64,000 nt of DNA from the NCBI GenBank assembly GCA_037833965.1, contig AP031351.1, positions 9,064,501 through 9,128,500 on the forward strand, in the 5' to 3' direction. The notes under the pieces were generated by a model, which saw only the letters and a program-made list of their open reading frames with translations, did not search any database and was not told where the DNA came from. Position numbers and translations under genes: made by a program. Positions within the stretch are counted from its first letter, which is position 1. Every line of letters starts with the position of its first letter. Of the stretch, positions 19,901 through 33,890 are shown one piece after another. Source of the stretch: Marchantia polymorpha subsp. ruderalis. Taxonomy: Eukaryota > Streptophyta > Marchantiopsida > Marchantiales > Marchantiaceae.

Positions 19901-22900
19901 GTAGTGCCCACGTGGACTCATGAGTTCGGCCGCATTTCGCGGCGCATGGCCTTTGTGATGTTTACCCTCGAGAGAGAAAGAGCCCATGCCGGCCTTAACT
20001 GTACGATATCACTTCTGGATTGTTTTTTATTTCGCTGCGATGTTTTTCTTCCGCATATTTAGGGATGCATTGAACTCTTTTGTCCTATTAATGCGGCGTA
20101 TAACTGCTCGAAAACAATTTTGCGTGGAAATAATGTTCACCCTCCAGGTTTTGACTGTGGAATGTGCAATAATAATTGCATATCTACTTTGCATCTCGAG
20201 ACATCTACATCATTTGTTACCCGATATTTTGGGTTCGGCAAAAGGATCCTTCTCATGTGAATATTCGCATGAGAAGGAAAGGTTAAAAAGTCTTCAAGTT
20301 CTATTGTCTTATTTCTTTTGTTCAAACGGGGAGATCCATTCATGTAAAGGAAAACCACTCAGAGTAAAATGGATCATTCTCACCAGGAGCAAGCCCCAGT
20401 AGTTACAAATTTACAGAACCGTGAATTGTTGCGTGTGTGACTACGGGCACAAACATAAAGCTTTGTTGATTTTGTACATTTATTATCGATGTACCAATGC
20501 AAACGCACCTATACCTCCAAATACAAATACGCCATGTGTGCATATGTGTGTAGTTGTGAACCCACTACTGTATACCTCTTTACTATTGTTATTATTATTT
20601 TGTAAGAAAGCAGAGAAATTCTCCTTGATGTACATAGGCCATTTCCTTTACATGTACTATCAAAGTACATTAAGATCTTTTACTCCGAAAATCTAACATG
20701 ATGTCCCAATGTCTTCTTCGATGAATTTTTGTATTCTTGTTCTAATTTCCACATCGATGCAACAACAGGTCATGGGCAGTTTGTCTTTGGGAGTTTGTAA
20801 AGTCCCTCATTTTTAAGTTATAATCGTAACCGCGCCCCCTCTGCAACGACGCTTCCTTTCCGGAATTAAGGATGGGATATGAGGGATTTCCTATGCTTCA
20901 CATTGTCTTATTTGATGAAAATATTAAGGATCATTCATTTATCCTTTGGACAATTGTTCTTGGAAGTATTGAAACGAGTAGAAGTTGGATTTATTATGTA
21001 TCGATGAAAGTTGGGTTTCTCAACCGATGTAATTGGGTCGAGAAATCCAACTACATCTAGCTTCTGTCTTGTTTGTCCATAATTCCTTAATCTTCGATAT
21101 ACGAATGTAAATATAATATAATCATGTAACAGTGTGGTGATATCTTTACGTCAATACGTATTTGATTAATAGTAGATTTCTGATTATGATGTGAATGATG
21201 AATATGATGAAAGTGACAATATACTTTCAGCACACTCAAATAAGTATATATGTATTGAACCAAAAAATTGGTTTTTTGGTTCACAAGTATCGAGTATCAC
21301 GCAAGTATTTGAAATTTCTATGGTGAACAATTATTATCATTTTACAAGATAATCATCCGCCAATATCTCCACATAATTTCACATTTATATAACTATATGT
21401 GCAACGAGTTGTTTTTATCAATTAACCTTGGGATTGATTGAAAGTAAGGATACTCACTAGTGTATTTTGAATTATATATATCATTTTAACTAATCGGTCA
21501 TTAGGCTTACCTTTTTATCCTTATCTTCAAACCTTTGTTACTGGTGTTTTATTTATTGCTCGTCAAATAGATGTATAATAATTTTTTTCATTATACTATC
21601 ACATGTAATGTGCAATGCCAAACCAAGTATACATAACCTCTATAAATTTCTATGTATCTAAATATATATGTAATGAATAGTTAAAAGATTATAAGAAAAG
21701 GAGCCAAGATATATTCTGAGACGTTAGATCAGTAATTCAAAAATTTGGCATTTTATTTTTAGATGCCAGAATTGCCAAAATTAATCTGGCCAATTTGCCA
21801 AAATTCTCGTCAAAATTCCATACATCATATGATATTTTGTCCATGCTAATGGAAATTCAGGAGTACTAAGTTAGTGTAGGATTGTGTCTTCACGAAATAA
21901 CCCTTGAGTGAATGAGCTTGAATTTGCTAGTGAATTGTGGATCTAAGTTGCGCATGAAAGAAATAGAAGAAGTAAAAGAAATAATCAGAAGTAGAGAGCA
22001 GATTGCACACAAAAGAAAGAAAAGAAATAGAAAAATTAAAGTTCACACACATTTCAATATATTTTCTATATTCATTTCATTTTTGTAGCAAGTTTGTTTT
22101 GATCATTGTAACTATTTTCTTGAATGTAATAGAAGGTAGAAAGTATATTTCATATTTTTCCTTCACTTTTTTATTTTCATAGCATTACAATAGCATGTTT
22201 GTTTTGATCATTGTGAGTCTTTTCTTGGCTAGATTATAAAGGTCCAGGTACATTTCATATTTTTTTCATTCATTCAACGTTTCAAAATACCACATCGGTT
22301 GAAAGCAACTTCTCGTGATCAAATGAGAGAAGTTTGACTCCCGCTCCAGCCTTACTTGACTTTCCTTGGCGTGTATGATACATGCGAAGCAATTCAAAAA
22401 TAAAGAACGAAAAAATAATTAAATTACAGTGTTGATGCCAAATATGCCAAAATTAAGTAAAAAGACATTCCAGAATTACCTTGATTTTGGCAAACCTGGC
22501 ATTTGCCAGAATTTAGTAGGCCTGCGTTATATTGCAGCATACAAATTTATCAATGTGACAAGATATAACTCGTTCATAGATAAGACAAGAAAGGAAGAAC
22601 ACAAAGATATCCTGAGCAAAGTAACTATGTGAAAAATGGTATAAACTCTAAACGTGGGAAAAAGTTAGACAGCGAGGGATTTAAGAGATTAATAAATGTT
22701 TGTTTGTGTATTCTTCTCAATGGAATGTTGATGGTTGTATCCTTGTAGAATATCAAGTATTAAAGCATTATATCTCACAAGATTAAGTGAGTGGTTCACA
22801 TGTTAGAACTCCCACGACACCAGACATAAAAAAGTTATTTCCAGTCCGATAGAAACTGAGAACTTTGCACTTTGCAGTTACAAATTGAGCACCCAGTCAG

Positions 22901-24739
22901 AGACCTGAAGAATTTGGAAGAATTGTCCTCGCGACATCCCTACAAAGTTTCGCTCATCTCAGCTAAAGTTCTCATCAGCTTCTTTCCAATTCTCTGAGCA
23001 GAACTGAGAATAGATGTAAAAATTTAGACGAGCCATAAATGACATTCGATGATCGAAAGAACAACAGAGGGTCGAGGTACCGGGTGAACTCACCGCGGGG
23101 TAATGCGGGGCAAAAGCCTGTAAAAGCACAAGTTTCGAGGAGGAGAATAAGTCCTCACTAAAAAACAAAAACACCGAGGGTTTGCAGGCACAGTACTTTC
23201 CTCCAATTTATGAGCATTGAATACTCTCGAGGATGCGGATGTACAGCATATAGCTGGCATCTTACGAGTAACGGACCTGGCTTCAAACAAAACAATTTTC
23301 TCTCGCCTCTCCATAGACACTGGGTAGCAAGTTACACCAATGTATGTCCTCAACTACAGTATCGCTTGGTACACCTCTGGTGACAAGTATCAGGACGGGG
23401 ATGCTAGCTTTCAGACTTCATCGTTCATCTACCAGACGAAAAAATTTCTCGCTCGACTATTTAGTTACTGGAACTACGCTGACAAATGGTGAGTCGTTCA
23501 TACATACAAAACTAATACGCAGTGTTATCCTTTCTAGGCCAACATATTTACTTGTTCGTACCTTCAAGTCCACTTCGTATGTGGAGGAATTCAAACATGG
23601 TATTGACCCAATTAAATACAGAGAGTGTACTCCGTTATACCCAACACGTGTTTTCTCGTTCGTCCACTGAGAATGTGACTGAACTCCGTCAGCCCCTTCA
23701 CTCGTTGGTTTACTTTGACGGCCCAGAGCGACACTTTAGACGTAAGTTAGCGTTTGTGAGAATACCACAAGATCTCTACTCGACCAAATACCGGTCATGC
23801 GTCGCCATGGGTAGATGGCCCCATTCATGGTGTAGCATGAAAGACGCAAGAGGTTCCTCCCTGCTTGTCATGTATAGAAGAGAACAACGTCACATGGACG
23901 CGATGTAGTCTAGGCTCGGCGCATGACCATGATCCCCCGAAACTATACACAAGATCGATTCCATGCCTGAATTAATATGTTATTTTCGAAACGTAGACTT
24001 AATCCCAGCAATAGTTAGATACGAGGTAATCCATGTAATTTCCTAAAAACTGTGTGCACCTCCTTTGCACAAGATTCACGCGAAAACATTCTATCCTTCG
24101 AAGACAAATAGTGTGGAAAAGTGCTCAAGAACAAAAGAGCAAAAATCATCGCGTGCTACCTCCGTTATCATATTTCTTATATTGCCTAAAAACAAAGAGT
24201 CTAATGCCAACTTCCTAGAATGTACAAAGATGGAAGGCCACGTCATGATACGCAGTAGTATATTCAGATAAACGCAATGAAACTCAAATTAGTTTAAGGC
24301 ACAGCAACGTGGCCAGACAGTTTTCATAACTCCCAAACGTACTTCAAATATAAGGATGGACAAAAAACTTATTTTTTTACAAGATGTTTCGAGGGTCATT
24401 TCCTTCACCTCCGAAACAAGAAACCTTCCTCCGGATTGAAGATAGACGAAGTATACAGCAGAGCCTCGCAACAATATCGGCTTTAGCTCTCAATGAAATT
24501 AATTACAGCCGATGATAGAAACGCAACTTGAGTTGGATATAACTGCTGATTTCCGTACCGACATCTAGCGGTTTACAATCAATTAATAATTACAGAAGCT
24601 GGGAGCGTGGGAACTCTAAGACTGTTCTTCGCTATCCTCGGTGAGATCCATTCCGGGCTGAAATGACATACAAGAAATCCTACTCAGACACATACACCGC
24701 ATGGTACTTCAGGAGGCCAACCATTTGCAGCTTTGCAGT
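19901..24739. other. Intergenic region, no recognised gene
   Basis: The composition turns AT-rich from about 20.4 kb. It contains a 10-bp perfect hairpin (20248-20277) and a diverged tandem duplication of 105 bp (units from about 22093 and 22198, sharing TTTGTTTTGATCATTGT). TGGCATTTGCCA-like blocks occur near 21745-21830 and 22433-22515. A higher-GC stretch at 22900-23910 has overlapping ORFs of 108 and 128 codons without recognisable motifs. Confidence 0.5.
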
Positions 24740-27700
24740 CTAGACGCAGCACATGCTTGATTTGGAGGCCGGTGGTGCAGAGCGCTCTGAGAACGAAATG
24801 CCTGCAGGCTGTGCGGCTGGTTGAAGTTTTGGCAACCTCTTGGCTGTATCCAAGAACGAATAACGAGCATCAGTTCTAAGCGTAGCAACAAAATTCTGTG
24901 CCTGAGAAACGCTAAAACTACAAGTACTAGAAGTGGTATTCAAACGATTATTCAAGTGCCATTCGTGCACGCGCTAATACTCAAGATCGACGGCAGAACA
25001 GAGTTTACAGTCACCTCAATGGTACATGATGTGCGAACTCCACTACAAATTAGACTGTTTTTTCCCAATGCCAATAGAAGACGGATGATGATCATTAAAA
25101 CTTACCAATTTCATAAAAGAGTTCCATCACATTTTGAGATGTCTTGGCTGATGTTTCCATGAAAAACAACCCGTTCTCCTCTGCATAAGCTTGAGCTTCC
25201 TGTGAAAGTCATTACGTCCTGGTATTTTAAAACTAATTCAAAAAGAAGGCAACCCAACGAAGATCGAGTGTAATCACAAAATGAGACACATAGATCAGTA
25301 ATATTTTAACAGCCCCATGGTCTGTACATTTGTATAGGTATGAAGAGATTTAATGTGAAATAAAAAGAAATGCTCAGATGTCTTCAGACAGAGAAAATGC
25401 TCAATCGCAAGAGCTAAACTATACCGAACAGACAGTGGGGTGCAGACAGAAAGATATGGACATTTCAATTAGCAGAAAATCAAGCAAATAGCTTTAGCAT
25501 GTGGATGGCGTCAGAGAGGTCAAACATCGGAGACGAGGATATACTATGAACTGGCTAGCAAAGGCTTACAGACGCAAACGGCAAAGAAGAAACGGTGTCT
25601 GTGTCTAGGAGATGATTCTGAATAGTACTATCTGGCAAACCCGAATGATTAACGACGTGGAGGTTGGTGGAGGTTAACAAACGTGGGTGCGAGGTATATG
25701 AAAAGAAGGAAACAACTTAACTGCAACAACAGCACGATTCCTCTCTAGTCACTAAAAAAGAAGATGAAAGTGTATTTGTGGACCTGGAGGAATGCAAGAC
25801 TCAATGCACCTCTAAAATGGTCTGCCTACCACGTACATAAACAAATTGCTCGACGACTAAGACTTCAAGTATACAATCAAAACTCAAATCAACGTGCTGT
25901 TATACAATCAAAGATGGGAAGAAAGAATCAAAGACCAGTCCCGTTTGTTTCTATACAATTTTCCGGCTAATTGTTTGCGTCTGACTTCTGGAGTTCCTGA
26001 CAGACCCAAGTGGAGTAGTGTAGTTCAAGGAAGCTAGCAAGGCAAGTATGTTTTTTCCACGTTATATTGTATACTGCCCCTCGTCTTCACTTCAACAATG
26101 ATGTGTACTGGCAAAGGTCAGCGCGGGTACACAAACCTTCAAAACATTTATACGAACCGATCTATGCCTCTCGTGGCCAGCATCCCACCCTTGTCATGCA
26201 GTTGTTAGTGGAGATAGACAAATAAAGATTTTGACAGTTATCAGCTGGATTCACCTCAGGTTTGGTACTCCTTTTCGCTTCTAAATCAGCCTTGTTCCCG
26301 GCAAGCGCCATCACCAAGCTTGAACTTCCTGCGTTTAAAATTTTCATATGGTGCTGCTCAGAAAGAGCTACAATAATGAGGACTTACATTCTACTACCCA
26401 TAATGGGAATGGGACAACGGTGGCAGAAGTTACACAGAAGTAACGACTGTGGTAACGTGACAGCTTAAAGAGAATAAATTGGATCTCAAACAAAAAGCTC
26501 TAAAATCGAAGAACGTACAGACAGCTAGATTGACAGGACTCCCAAGTTGCATGCTTGAATCTGAATATCCACCTACATCACATGCGAAATTTTGAACAAT
26601 CTGGCTACAACTTACCTTGACTTTGTAGCTCTTGAACCCACTTTTTAGCTCGAGTAAATGAATCCTGCACAACGAGTCCCCAGAATCAATTGGTTACTTC
26701 CCGGCAGTTTTGTATGCCTCACTACACGATGAACGTAGAAACATGGAGAGAGCCGAAAGCCAAAGCAGCTTCGAACTTGATCACTCGACGTGTATTACCA
26801 ATACGAGGATAATGATCTTGACCTTTTCTATGATCTGTATGATGGAGCATAGGCTCGTGTAACATACTTTTGACTCAACCTAGGTGTTTGGTGTTTTTTG
26901 TAGTAAGAGCATGACATATGACAAGAACGACGGAAGACGATAGACGTGAGGGCCAAAGAGTAGCGAGTGAAAATATGGTCTTCAGAGCCAACAACAGACG
27001 CACAACTACAATTTGGAAAAGAAGCTGCGTCCGAAGTCCCTGTCGACCAATGTGGCGATAGCTAGACGGCAAAAAATGATTGTGCATGATATAGTGTTAT
27101 CCTTTGGTTTATAAAAGACTCGGAGCTCGAAGTTGTTCTAAACCCAAAATGAGTAGAACTGAAATATTCGCTTGATCCATAACTTCCAAACCTCTCTTTG
27201 CCGAGGAAATGTACCTCAACCCGGAAAAGGCTGTATGTCTTGGTTGATTGATAGAAGCATGATGAGATTCACGGTAACACTAAACTAGTGAATGATCAAC
27301 TCCAGGAGAAACTCATTGAATCAATCAATATTTTCAAGTTATCGCAAGTTACTCTACGTTTCGGCAGAGGCTAAGAAGAAGGTGAAAAGTACTCACGGGA
27401 TTTGTGATATCATACACAATAATAGCGGCAGCAGCTCCTCGGTAGTACATTGGGGCTAGGCTGTGATACCTCTCTTGGCCTGCAGTGTCCCAAATTTCAA
27501 ACTTGATAGTCGTGTCATTGACTGACAAGGTTTGTGTCAAGAATGCTGCTCCAATGGTGGATTCCTGCAGCCAATTTCGCCAGAGTTCAGGCTTTGAAGT
27601 TACAATCTTGATTGATTCCTCTAAATATTTTCTGTCAGAAGTATATGACCGAATATTACCCTTCTCGAACTCAATCTTCATGAAATACAAGACCAAGAAG

Positions 27701-28840
27701 AACAATAGGGCAACTGCAGAGGCTTCACCGATTATATACTGGACAGCGAGTCGCGAAATTTTGAAGAACGGCCAACTGTAAGAAAACAGTAGGAGAGAGA
27801 AAAAGTTTGAACCTGATAGTCAAAAAACTGGCCTTTGGTGAAACGCAATACAAGACTGGACTTTCCGGCACCCATATCACCCAGTAGCACCTGCTCATTG
27901 AAGACATATTTGTTAGACAACGAAAACCTTAGTCGTGCACGAGTTCACAGTCAAACAAGGAAAACCCGCATGAAGATTTATTGACGTGCTTGAAAGTGAC
28001 TCCAAAACCCTAAGCTGCCTTAATGAAGTCATGGTACTCTTAACTAAGCATGCGTCAGGTGGGCTACAACTTGATCTTCAAATTCAGAAAGAGGAAAGTA
28101 AGATGCATAAAACCTCAAAGCTTTGTGAGGCTGCTAAAGAATGAGATGGACTTCAATCAACGGATTGAAGTCCACCTCTCAGCAACTCTATCATGAAATT
28201 CAAATCGCATTAGAGAGCACCCCACATAGACACCTTCGACGACGACACGAATCCTCTGAAGATTCACTGCCGGTGCCCTTTGAACAATGATGTCCTCGAA
28301 GGTTAAAGTTGACGAGAAAAGGGAGTATGTTCTATAATTTATCTATCTGGAGAAAAAACGGCTTTGATCAGGCAGCATAAACTTCAATGCTATCTTTCGT
28401 GGTCTGTGCAGAAGCTGAAAAGATGGTTTGTGTTACTGAAAGGATAAAAAAAGGGAAACCACACTGGAACAGGTGCCAAGGGTTGGACGATCTCGAATAT
28501 ATAGTGAGGGGAACTAAGGTGCACATGCTTTCATGATTCAGGATGTGCACGTAGTCAGGGTAAGACAGTCATTTACAGGTGCACAGTTATGCTCGCTGCA
28601 ACCAGAACGGCAATAGGTTCATGACAAAAGGAGGATTCCCACAATTGAACCCTTCCTTGAGACTCAAAACCTTCAGCAGGCTTGTGCGGTCCTCATGTTC
28701 AGCAAGAGAGGAAGACAACACGCAGATCATCAACAAACACCGACCTAGGTAACGAATTACCCTAGAACAGCCAAGCGGAAGCGCCCACACGAGAGACTTA
28801 CAAGTTTCGCTTGCCTCTGATTCGTTCCCGCGGTGGCCAT
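24740..28840 (-). CDS. RAB5: RAB5-type small GTPase (canonical plant RABF2 class), seven exons
   Basis: Exons on the minus strand: 28840-28802, 27890-27813, 27564-27397, 26664-26616, 26328-26255, 25199-25106 and 24843-24740. All introns are GT-AG and in phase, giving 606 nt or 201 aa. The P-loop is GDMGAGKS, switch I contains STIGAAF, switch II is [12 protein letters not shown], and the guanine-specificity motifs are GNKADL and ETSAK. The N-terminus (MATAG ... AKL) and the [15 protein letters not shown] block are RAB5 hallmarks. The protein cycles between GDP and GTP on endosomes and drives endosomal fusion and vacuolar traffic. The C-terminal tail (SSMCCV) has two cysteines for geranylgeranylation, so this is the canonical prenylated class, not the N-myristoylated ARA6 class. 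The first intron (911 bp) separates only 13 codons. Confidence 0.96.
28147..28174. repeat. Perfect 12-bp hairpin in RAB5 intron 1
   Basis: TGGACTTCAATC, loop AACG, then GATTGAAGTCCA. It lies inside the 911-bp first intron. No function is assigned. Confidence 0.8.
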
Positions 28841-29650
28841 CCTCGCTACCCTTCAATCACACGCTCCTCTTGTGAATCCCTTCCCGTTCCTGTATGTCCT
28901 CTTTGCCGTCCGCCTCAAATCACATCAACACGCCCTCGAATCCTCACACTACCTCCTCTGTCGTTCTTGTCACTTCCTCGACGAAACTAAACACATCGAC
29001 CTCTCAGTTCACCAAACCATACTCACGACGCCCTTATTGCTGCTTGCTCAACCTCGACGATGTGTGCAGAATTCGAGATCTGAGGGCGCCGAACGCAGAA
29101 CCAGCGGTGGGTTGGGGGGCAGAATGTGCACTCGCTCTCTGCCTCTACACAAACGCAGAGGGAATCCAGCACCTCAAAGTCTTCTCTCGCTCACTCTAGA
29201 CGCTCCTTCCTGCGGGCCTCCTGCCTGGTTGTCGCTGGCCGCCGCGCTGGCCTCTTTCCGAACTGGCCTGGCCTGTCCTGCTTGCTCTGCTCTTTACGTG
29301 GCGTGCACACATGTCAGTGCCAGCACACTATCGCATGCGCGAAACTAGCGGATGTAGTTCCAGTCCAGACTCGCGCTGCTTATATGAACCGCAGTGATGG
29401 TTATATTGAGCCATTGGAGGCCGTTTGCGGTTTGATTTAGCAGGAACAACGGCAGCTGCTTTCAATTATTGGTTCCGCTAGTTAGTCAAGTAATGACGGT
29501 GGACTCTGGACCTCCCAGTGAGCGAATCAGCCACCTGCCAGCGTACTGTGGTTTGCTTCATAGCAGAACCACCAACTGCGTCACAAACACATACGCCGTG
29601 CATTTTTGTTTCAGAGTCACATCCACCATCCTAGAGCTGGTGTTGTGTTT
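28841..29650 (-). promoter_or_regulatory. Likely promoter and 5' untranslated region of RAB5
   Basis: GC-rich sequence lies immediately upstream of the RAB5 ATG, as in the other two gene islands. Overlapping plus-strand ORFs of 101-171 codons show no domain. No TATA box was singled out. Confidence 0.45.
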
Positions 29651-29699
29651 CTCTGGGTAAGATACAAGGGACCCTGCAGGAACATTTAATAACAACTTG

Positions 29700-32600
29700 T
29701 AGCGAGAAAATAACGCAACAAAGAGAAAATCGATATTTAAATTTTCTCTTAGTAATTTAGAAAATCTAAACATCGATACGATGTATTGTATATTTCAATT
29801 TGTGACAATATTTCAATCAGATAGTGACACACATAGATATTATGCAATTAAGTACTATTCCAGTAGACTTGCGGCCGAAACCTAACCCAATTTTGCGCGA
29901 ACTGAGTGATTAAATGTCTTACTTGGTGTGCGATGAACAAGAACATTATGACTTGTCCTGGTTTTCAAAGGACAACAGCCACTTAAGATATCCCATATGG
30001 ACAAAACATTTCGATCACTGGAAGATTGCCATGAACTCCCACCTCATGTGGCGATAATTAATGTTTACGTTGTAATACAATCGAGGCTTGCCATTCTCAC
30101 CGGCTTCTGTCCATGCCTACACGGAATCTTCCCATTCATTTGTTCAACTACTTCGCCACTGATTCCGCAATTTATTATTGTTACATAAACAGATAATTCA
30201 GGAGAGCATGGTGTAAAAATGCAATTGAAACCAGGAGGAAAGTCAATGGCAATATATGGTTTGGTTATGAAATTATTAAACGATAATACCAAATAAGGGT
30301 GGAGGCGTTACCACACGAGGTACATTGATGTAAAACATTTTGAACAAACTCATGTGGCCTATGTACTATATCATAATATAGAAAATTATGCCCATAACTG
30401 TCACAATTACAAATCATCATGTTTTGAAAAAATATATTTCTAATTATTTTAATCAAAAAGAGCTATAGTACATTTACAATGATCAAAGGTAGATGATTTT
30501 TCAATAACATTGGTTGTAACATAGATGTTATGGCTCCCATCATATCCATAAGTTTTTATAATGTATGACATATGAAAAAAACATCAGTATTTGTGATTGT
30601 TACTCTATATATTGCATATTCTAATCATCTATGTACAGCCATTGCTACATATCATCTAGATTATGTTATATCTTTAAAAATATGATATTCATGTCATATG
30701 CATGATAGTCTTCACTCTCTCCATAATTGTAAAAATGAATCTTATAATCTTGTATGTTATAATATATCTTGTACGTTGTAAGCTTAAAGCTCTATGCACC
30801 AATATTTAAGTTTTCTATATACTTCAATATTAAAAAATCATTTTTACTGTAATTTCTATGTATGGTAATCACATACATGATCATGAATGATATTTTCTTG
30901 ATAAAGTATGTCAATTATTAATCAATAATTAAAAATTACAAAATGTTAATTAATGGAAGACAGAAATCATGACAACAACACTATTTGCATGAAGTATTCT
31001 CCTCATAAAACAACTCAATTTAAATCATTCTACTCTTAGAATGAAATAAAACCTGTGACAAATAAAAAATCACATATATAATGGCATCATGAAAGTCATA
31101 CTATTTGGGCAAATTTTAGATGCTCATTTTTTTTATCAAATACATTATCATTCATTCTCATATTTGAAACATGTGAGTAATGAAGATGTTAAAAACAATT
31201 CAAAGAAATATTTACATATTATTATGCTATGTAAATGTCACACATGATGATTTCTGTTATACTTTGATACATAATTTCATGTCATATGACTTTGCTTCAT
31301 TCAAAGTATAATGACATCAAACCTAACACAAGTGATAAATGTATTAATTAGTAGTTCAAATGATATTCCAATCTTCTTGTCTATGCCAAAATGATATGCA
31401 AGTATGCAACTTATAACTTTTTAGTGTATAATTCATTCATGTGATATAATACAAATTATATCAAACACGTAAGATAATTTACAATGTAACAATAAATATT
31501 ATATTTCTCACATTATTCTTAAAAAATCTTTTTTAACATGTTTACAATAATCACATGAATCTATATTTTTCTATTTTGCAAACATACAATATTTGCATCA
31601 TATAAATTTTAATAAAAATAAATAAAGATAATAAATGCATACATTTGTTCATGCAATAATTCTTTTTATAATTTAAATAAACCTAATTTTTGCTTACAAA
31701 ATTGAATTTCAGAAACCAATATATAAAATAATAATTTCTTAAATTACATTTTATCAACAATCCAAGGCTTTGAATGTAAATTCTTGATTAAAAATTTAAG
31801 TATTTGTTCATAATTTTCGAAAATATTTTACGCAAGTTTATACTACAACTTTTGAAGAATTAAAGATATATACATGAATACTTATCTTCAATATCATGCC
31901 TTAATGCATTGATTTTTGTAAAATATAATAAAAGATAGTAAACATGACAATAGGTATTCAATAATTTTTTTATAAAATATTGATAATCAGGCATACAAAG
32001 GAAAAGATTAAATTATATATATATATATATATATCTCTCTCAAGAAAAAAAGTATTTGAAAATAGAAAAATAGATTTTTGATTATTTTTGTAATTAAGTC
32101 AATTTAAATACCAATAACTTAAATATTTTATTAATAAACTGAAATTTCTTGAAATCATGATAAAGAAATATTTTTATAATACAAATAAGCAATATAAATG
32201 ATTTGAAATATCATACACTATTCAAAATTTCAAAAATTTAATTGTTCAGATTTTATGGAAATAAATATTCTATAAAATTAATTTCAGTAATATTATATTT
32301 CATATAAATTTGTGCTGTATTTGAAAATAGAATTATATTTTATAGTATCTTTTAAGGAAGAAAATTTATTTTTTCTCAAATACTCAATATCAACTACATA
32401 CAAGATTTTTTATTTAAAATGAAAAGAAACTGTTACTGAAAAATAATATTTTTTAAATTTTTCTTCTTCATTTATAAATATTTTCTCATTACAAGTTGTT
32501 TAAAATTTTCATCTTAATTCTAGATAATTATATTAAATTTAAATTATAAACCTTTCTCTATTTGAAAAATCTAAAAATCTATAGCCAAATTTCTAATGAA

Positions 32601-33340
32601 TAAATTTAAACTAAACATTCAATCAAAATTCAAAGAAAAAAATTTGGATTAAATAATTGTATATATTTTTAAAATAACAAATGAGAAAAATTTAAGTTTT
32701 TTTTTCTTGGAAGTGTCATGAAATAAAAAATTATTATTAAAATGTAATTTAAAGTTATTTAAAAAATAATAAGAAAAAAATTTTCATATTCTGAATTATT
32801 TTTGTATTTATCAATACAAAACTAAATCAAACATTTGTAATACATAATTTAATTTAATTGACTCATTTTTTCAATTTTTTAATTTGTTTCACACTTATCT
32901 AGTTTACATGCTTCAATTTTATAGATTAATTCAAAAATGCAATAAAAATAATATAGAAGATATAATTGTTATTAATAATTTAATTATAATATAACTTATG
33001 ATGTAAGCCATGCTATACTTTTTAGAATTGTCTAAATAGAAAATAAAGAGATAGAAAGTGTTGTTATCAAGTATTTTATTGAAACATTTTGTACATATTT
33101 CAAATTTGGTTGAAATTATCTATATTGAAAAATCAAGAACACAATCTCATGTTATTATAGTTAAATTTTCTGATCAAGCTCAATGTGATATTGACATGAG
33201 TATTAAGGTCATTTGAAAATAACCTTAATAATTTAAATTTATCTTCAAAGTAAGTAGTTGATGATTGCATCTGATGTTATAGCTCTACAAGTTGAAACAA
33301 AAAGAAAGTAAGTTACAAAAATCAAAGACATCCAAGAAGC
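29700..33340. other. AT-rich desert, no recognised gene
   Basis: The sequence is very AT-rich with stops in all frames. An (AT)n microsatellite lies at about 32013-32033. Decay is too advanced to name the parent elements. Confidence 0.55.
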
Positions 33341-33344
33341 AAAT

Positions 33345-33890
33345 TTTATTGCTTATTTGTATGATGTTTAAGAGATTGTTATCAAACATAAAAGTCAATC
33401 ATAAATCTATCAATACAAAAAATTGAGTATGTTGACGTGTATTACAAGAGTCTATTCTACAATAAAATATATGAATGTTGTTCTAATTTGGGAGATGACA
33501 GACATTATCAACATTGTGGAGACTTGAAAACATGATGGCAAAACTATTGGAGACATACGATGGTTTATTTTGATGGGATCAACTAGATTTATAAAAAACA
33601 ATGAGCAAGAAAGTATTGTGGCTTATTTGTATGATGTTTAAGGAATTGTTATCAAACATAAAAGACAAACATAAATCTATCAATACTAAAAATTGAGTAT
33701 GTTGACGTGGATTATACGAGTCTATTTTACAACAAAATATATGAATGTTGTTTAGATTTGGGAGATGACAAACATTATCAACATTGTGGAGACTTGATGA
33801 CATGATGGCAAAACTATTGGAGACATACAATGGTTTATTTTGGTGGGATCAACTTGAATTTATAAAAAGCAATCAGCAAGAAAGTATTGT
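33345..33890. repeat. Tandem duplication of a 270-bp unit
   Basis: Two adjacent units begin with GCTTATTTGTATGATGTTTA at 33351 and 33621. They stay closely similar throughout, including GGGAGATGACA and AACATTGTGGAGACTTGA. I could not assign the unit to a transposon family. The high similarity contrasts with the decayed surroundings. Confidence 0.88.

Noticed and set aside
20806..21060. TGTAAAGTCCCTC-type start and inverted GTTGGATTT / GAAATCCAAC blocks, resembling an LTR or MITE
   Set aside because: No matching second terminus or target duplication could be found.
23344..23908. ORFs of 108 and 128 codons in a slightly GC-richer patch
   Set aside because: No familiar motif or splice context. 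The patch may be old transposon debris, but a gene cannot be supported.
28833..29348. 171-codon plus-strand ORF opposite the RAB5 5' end
   Set aside because: It overlaps the RAB5 first exon and promoter, is Ser/Leu-rich by composition, and has no domain.
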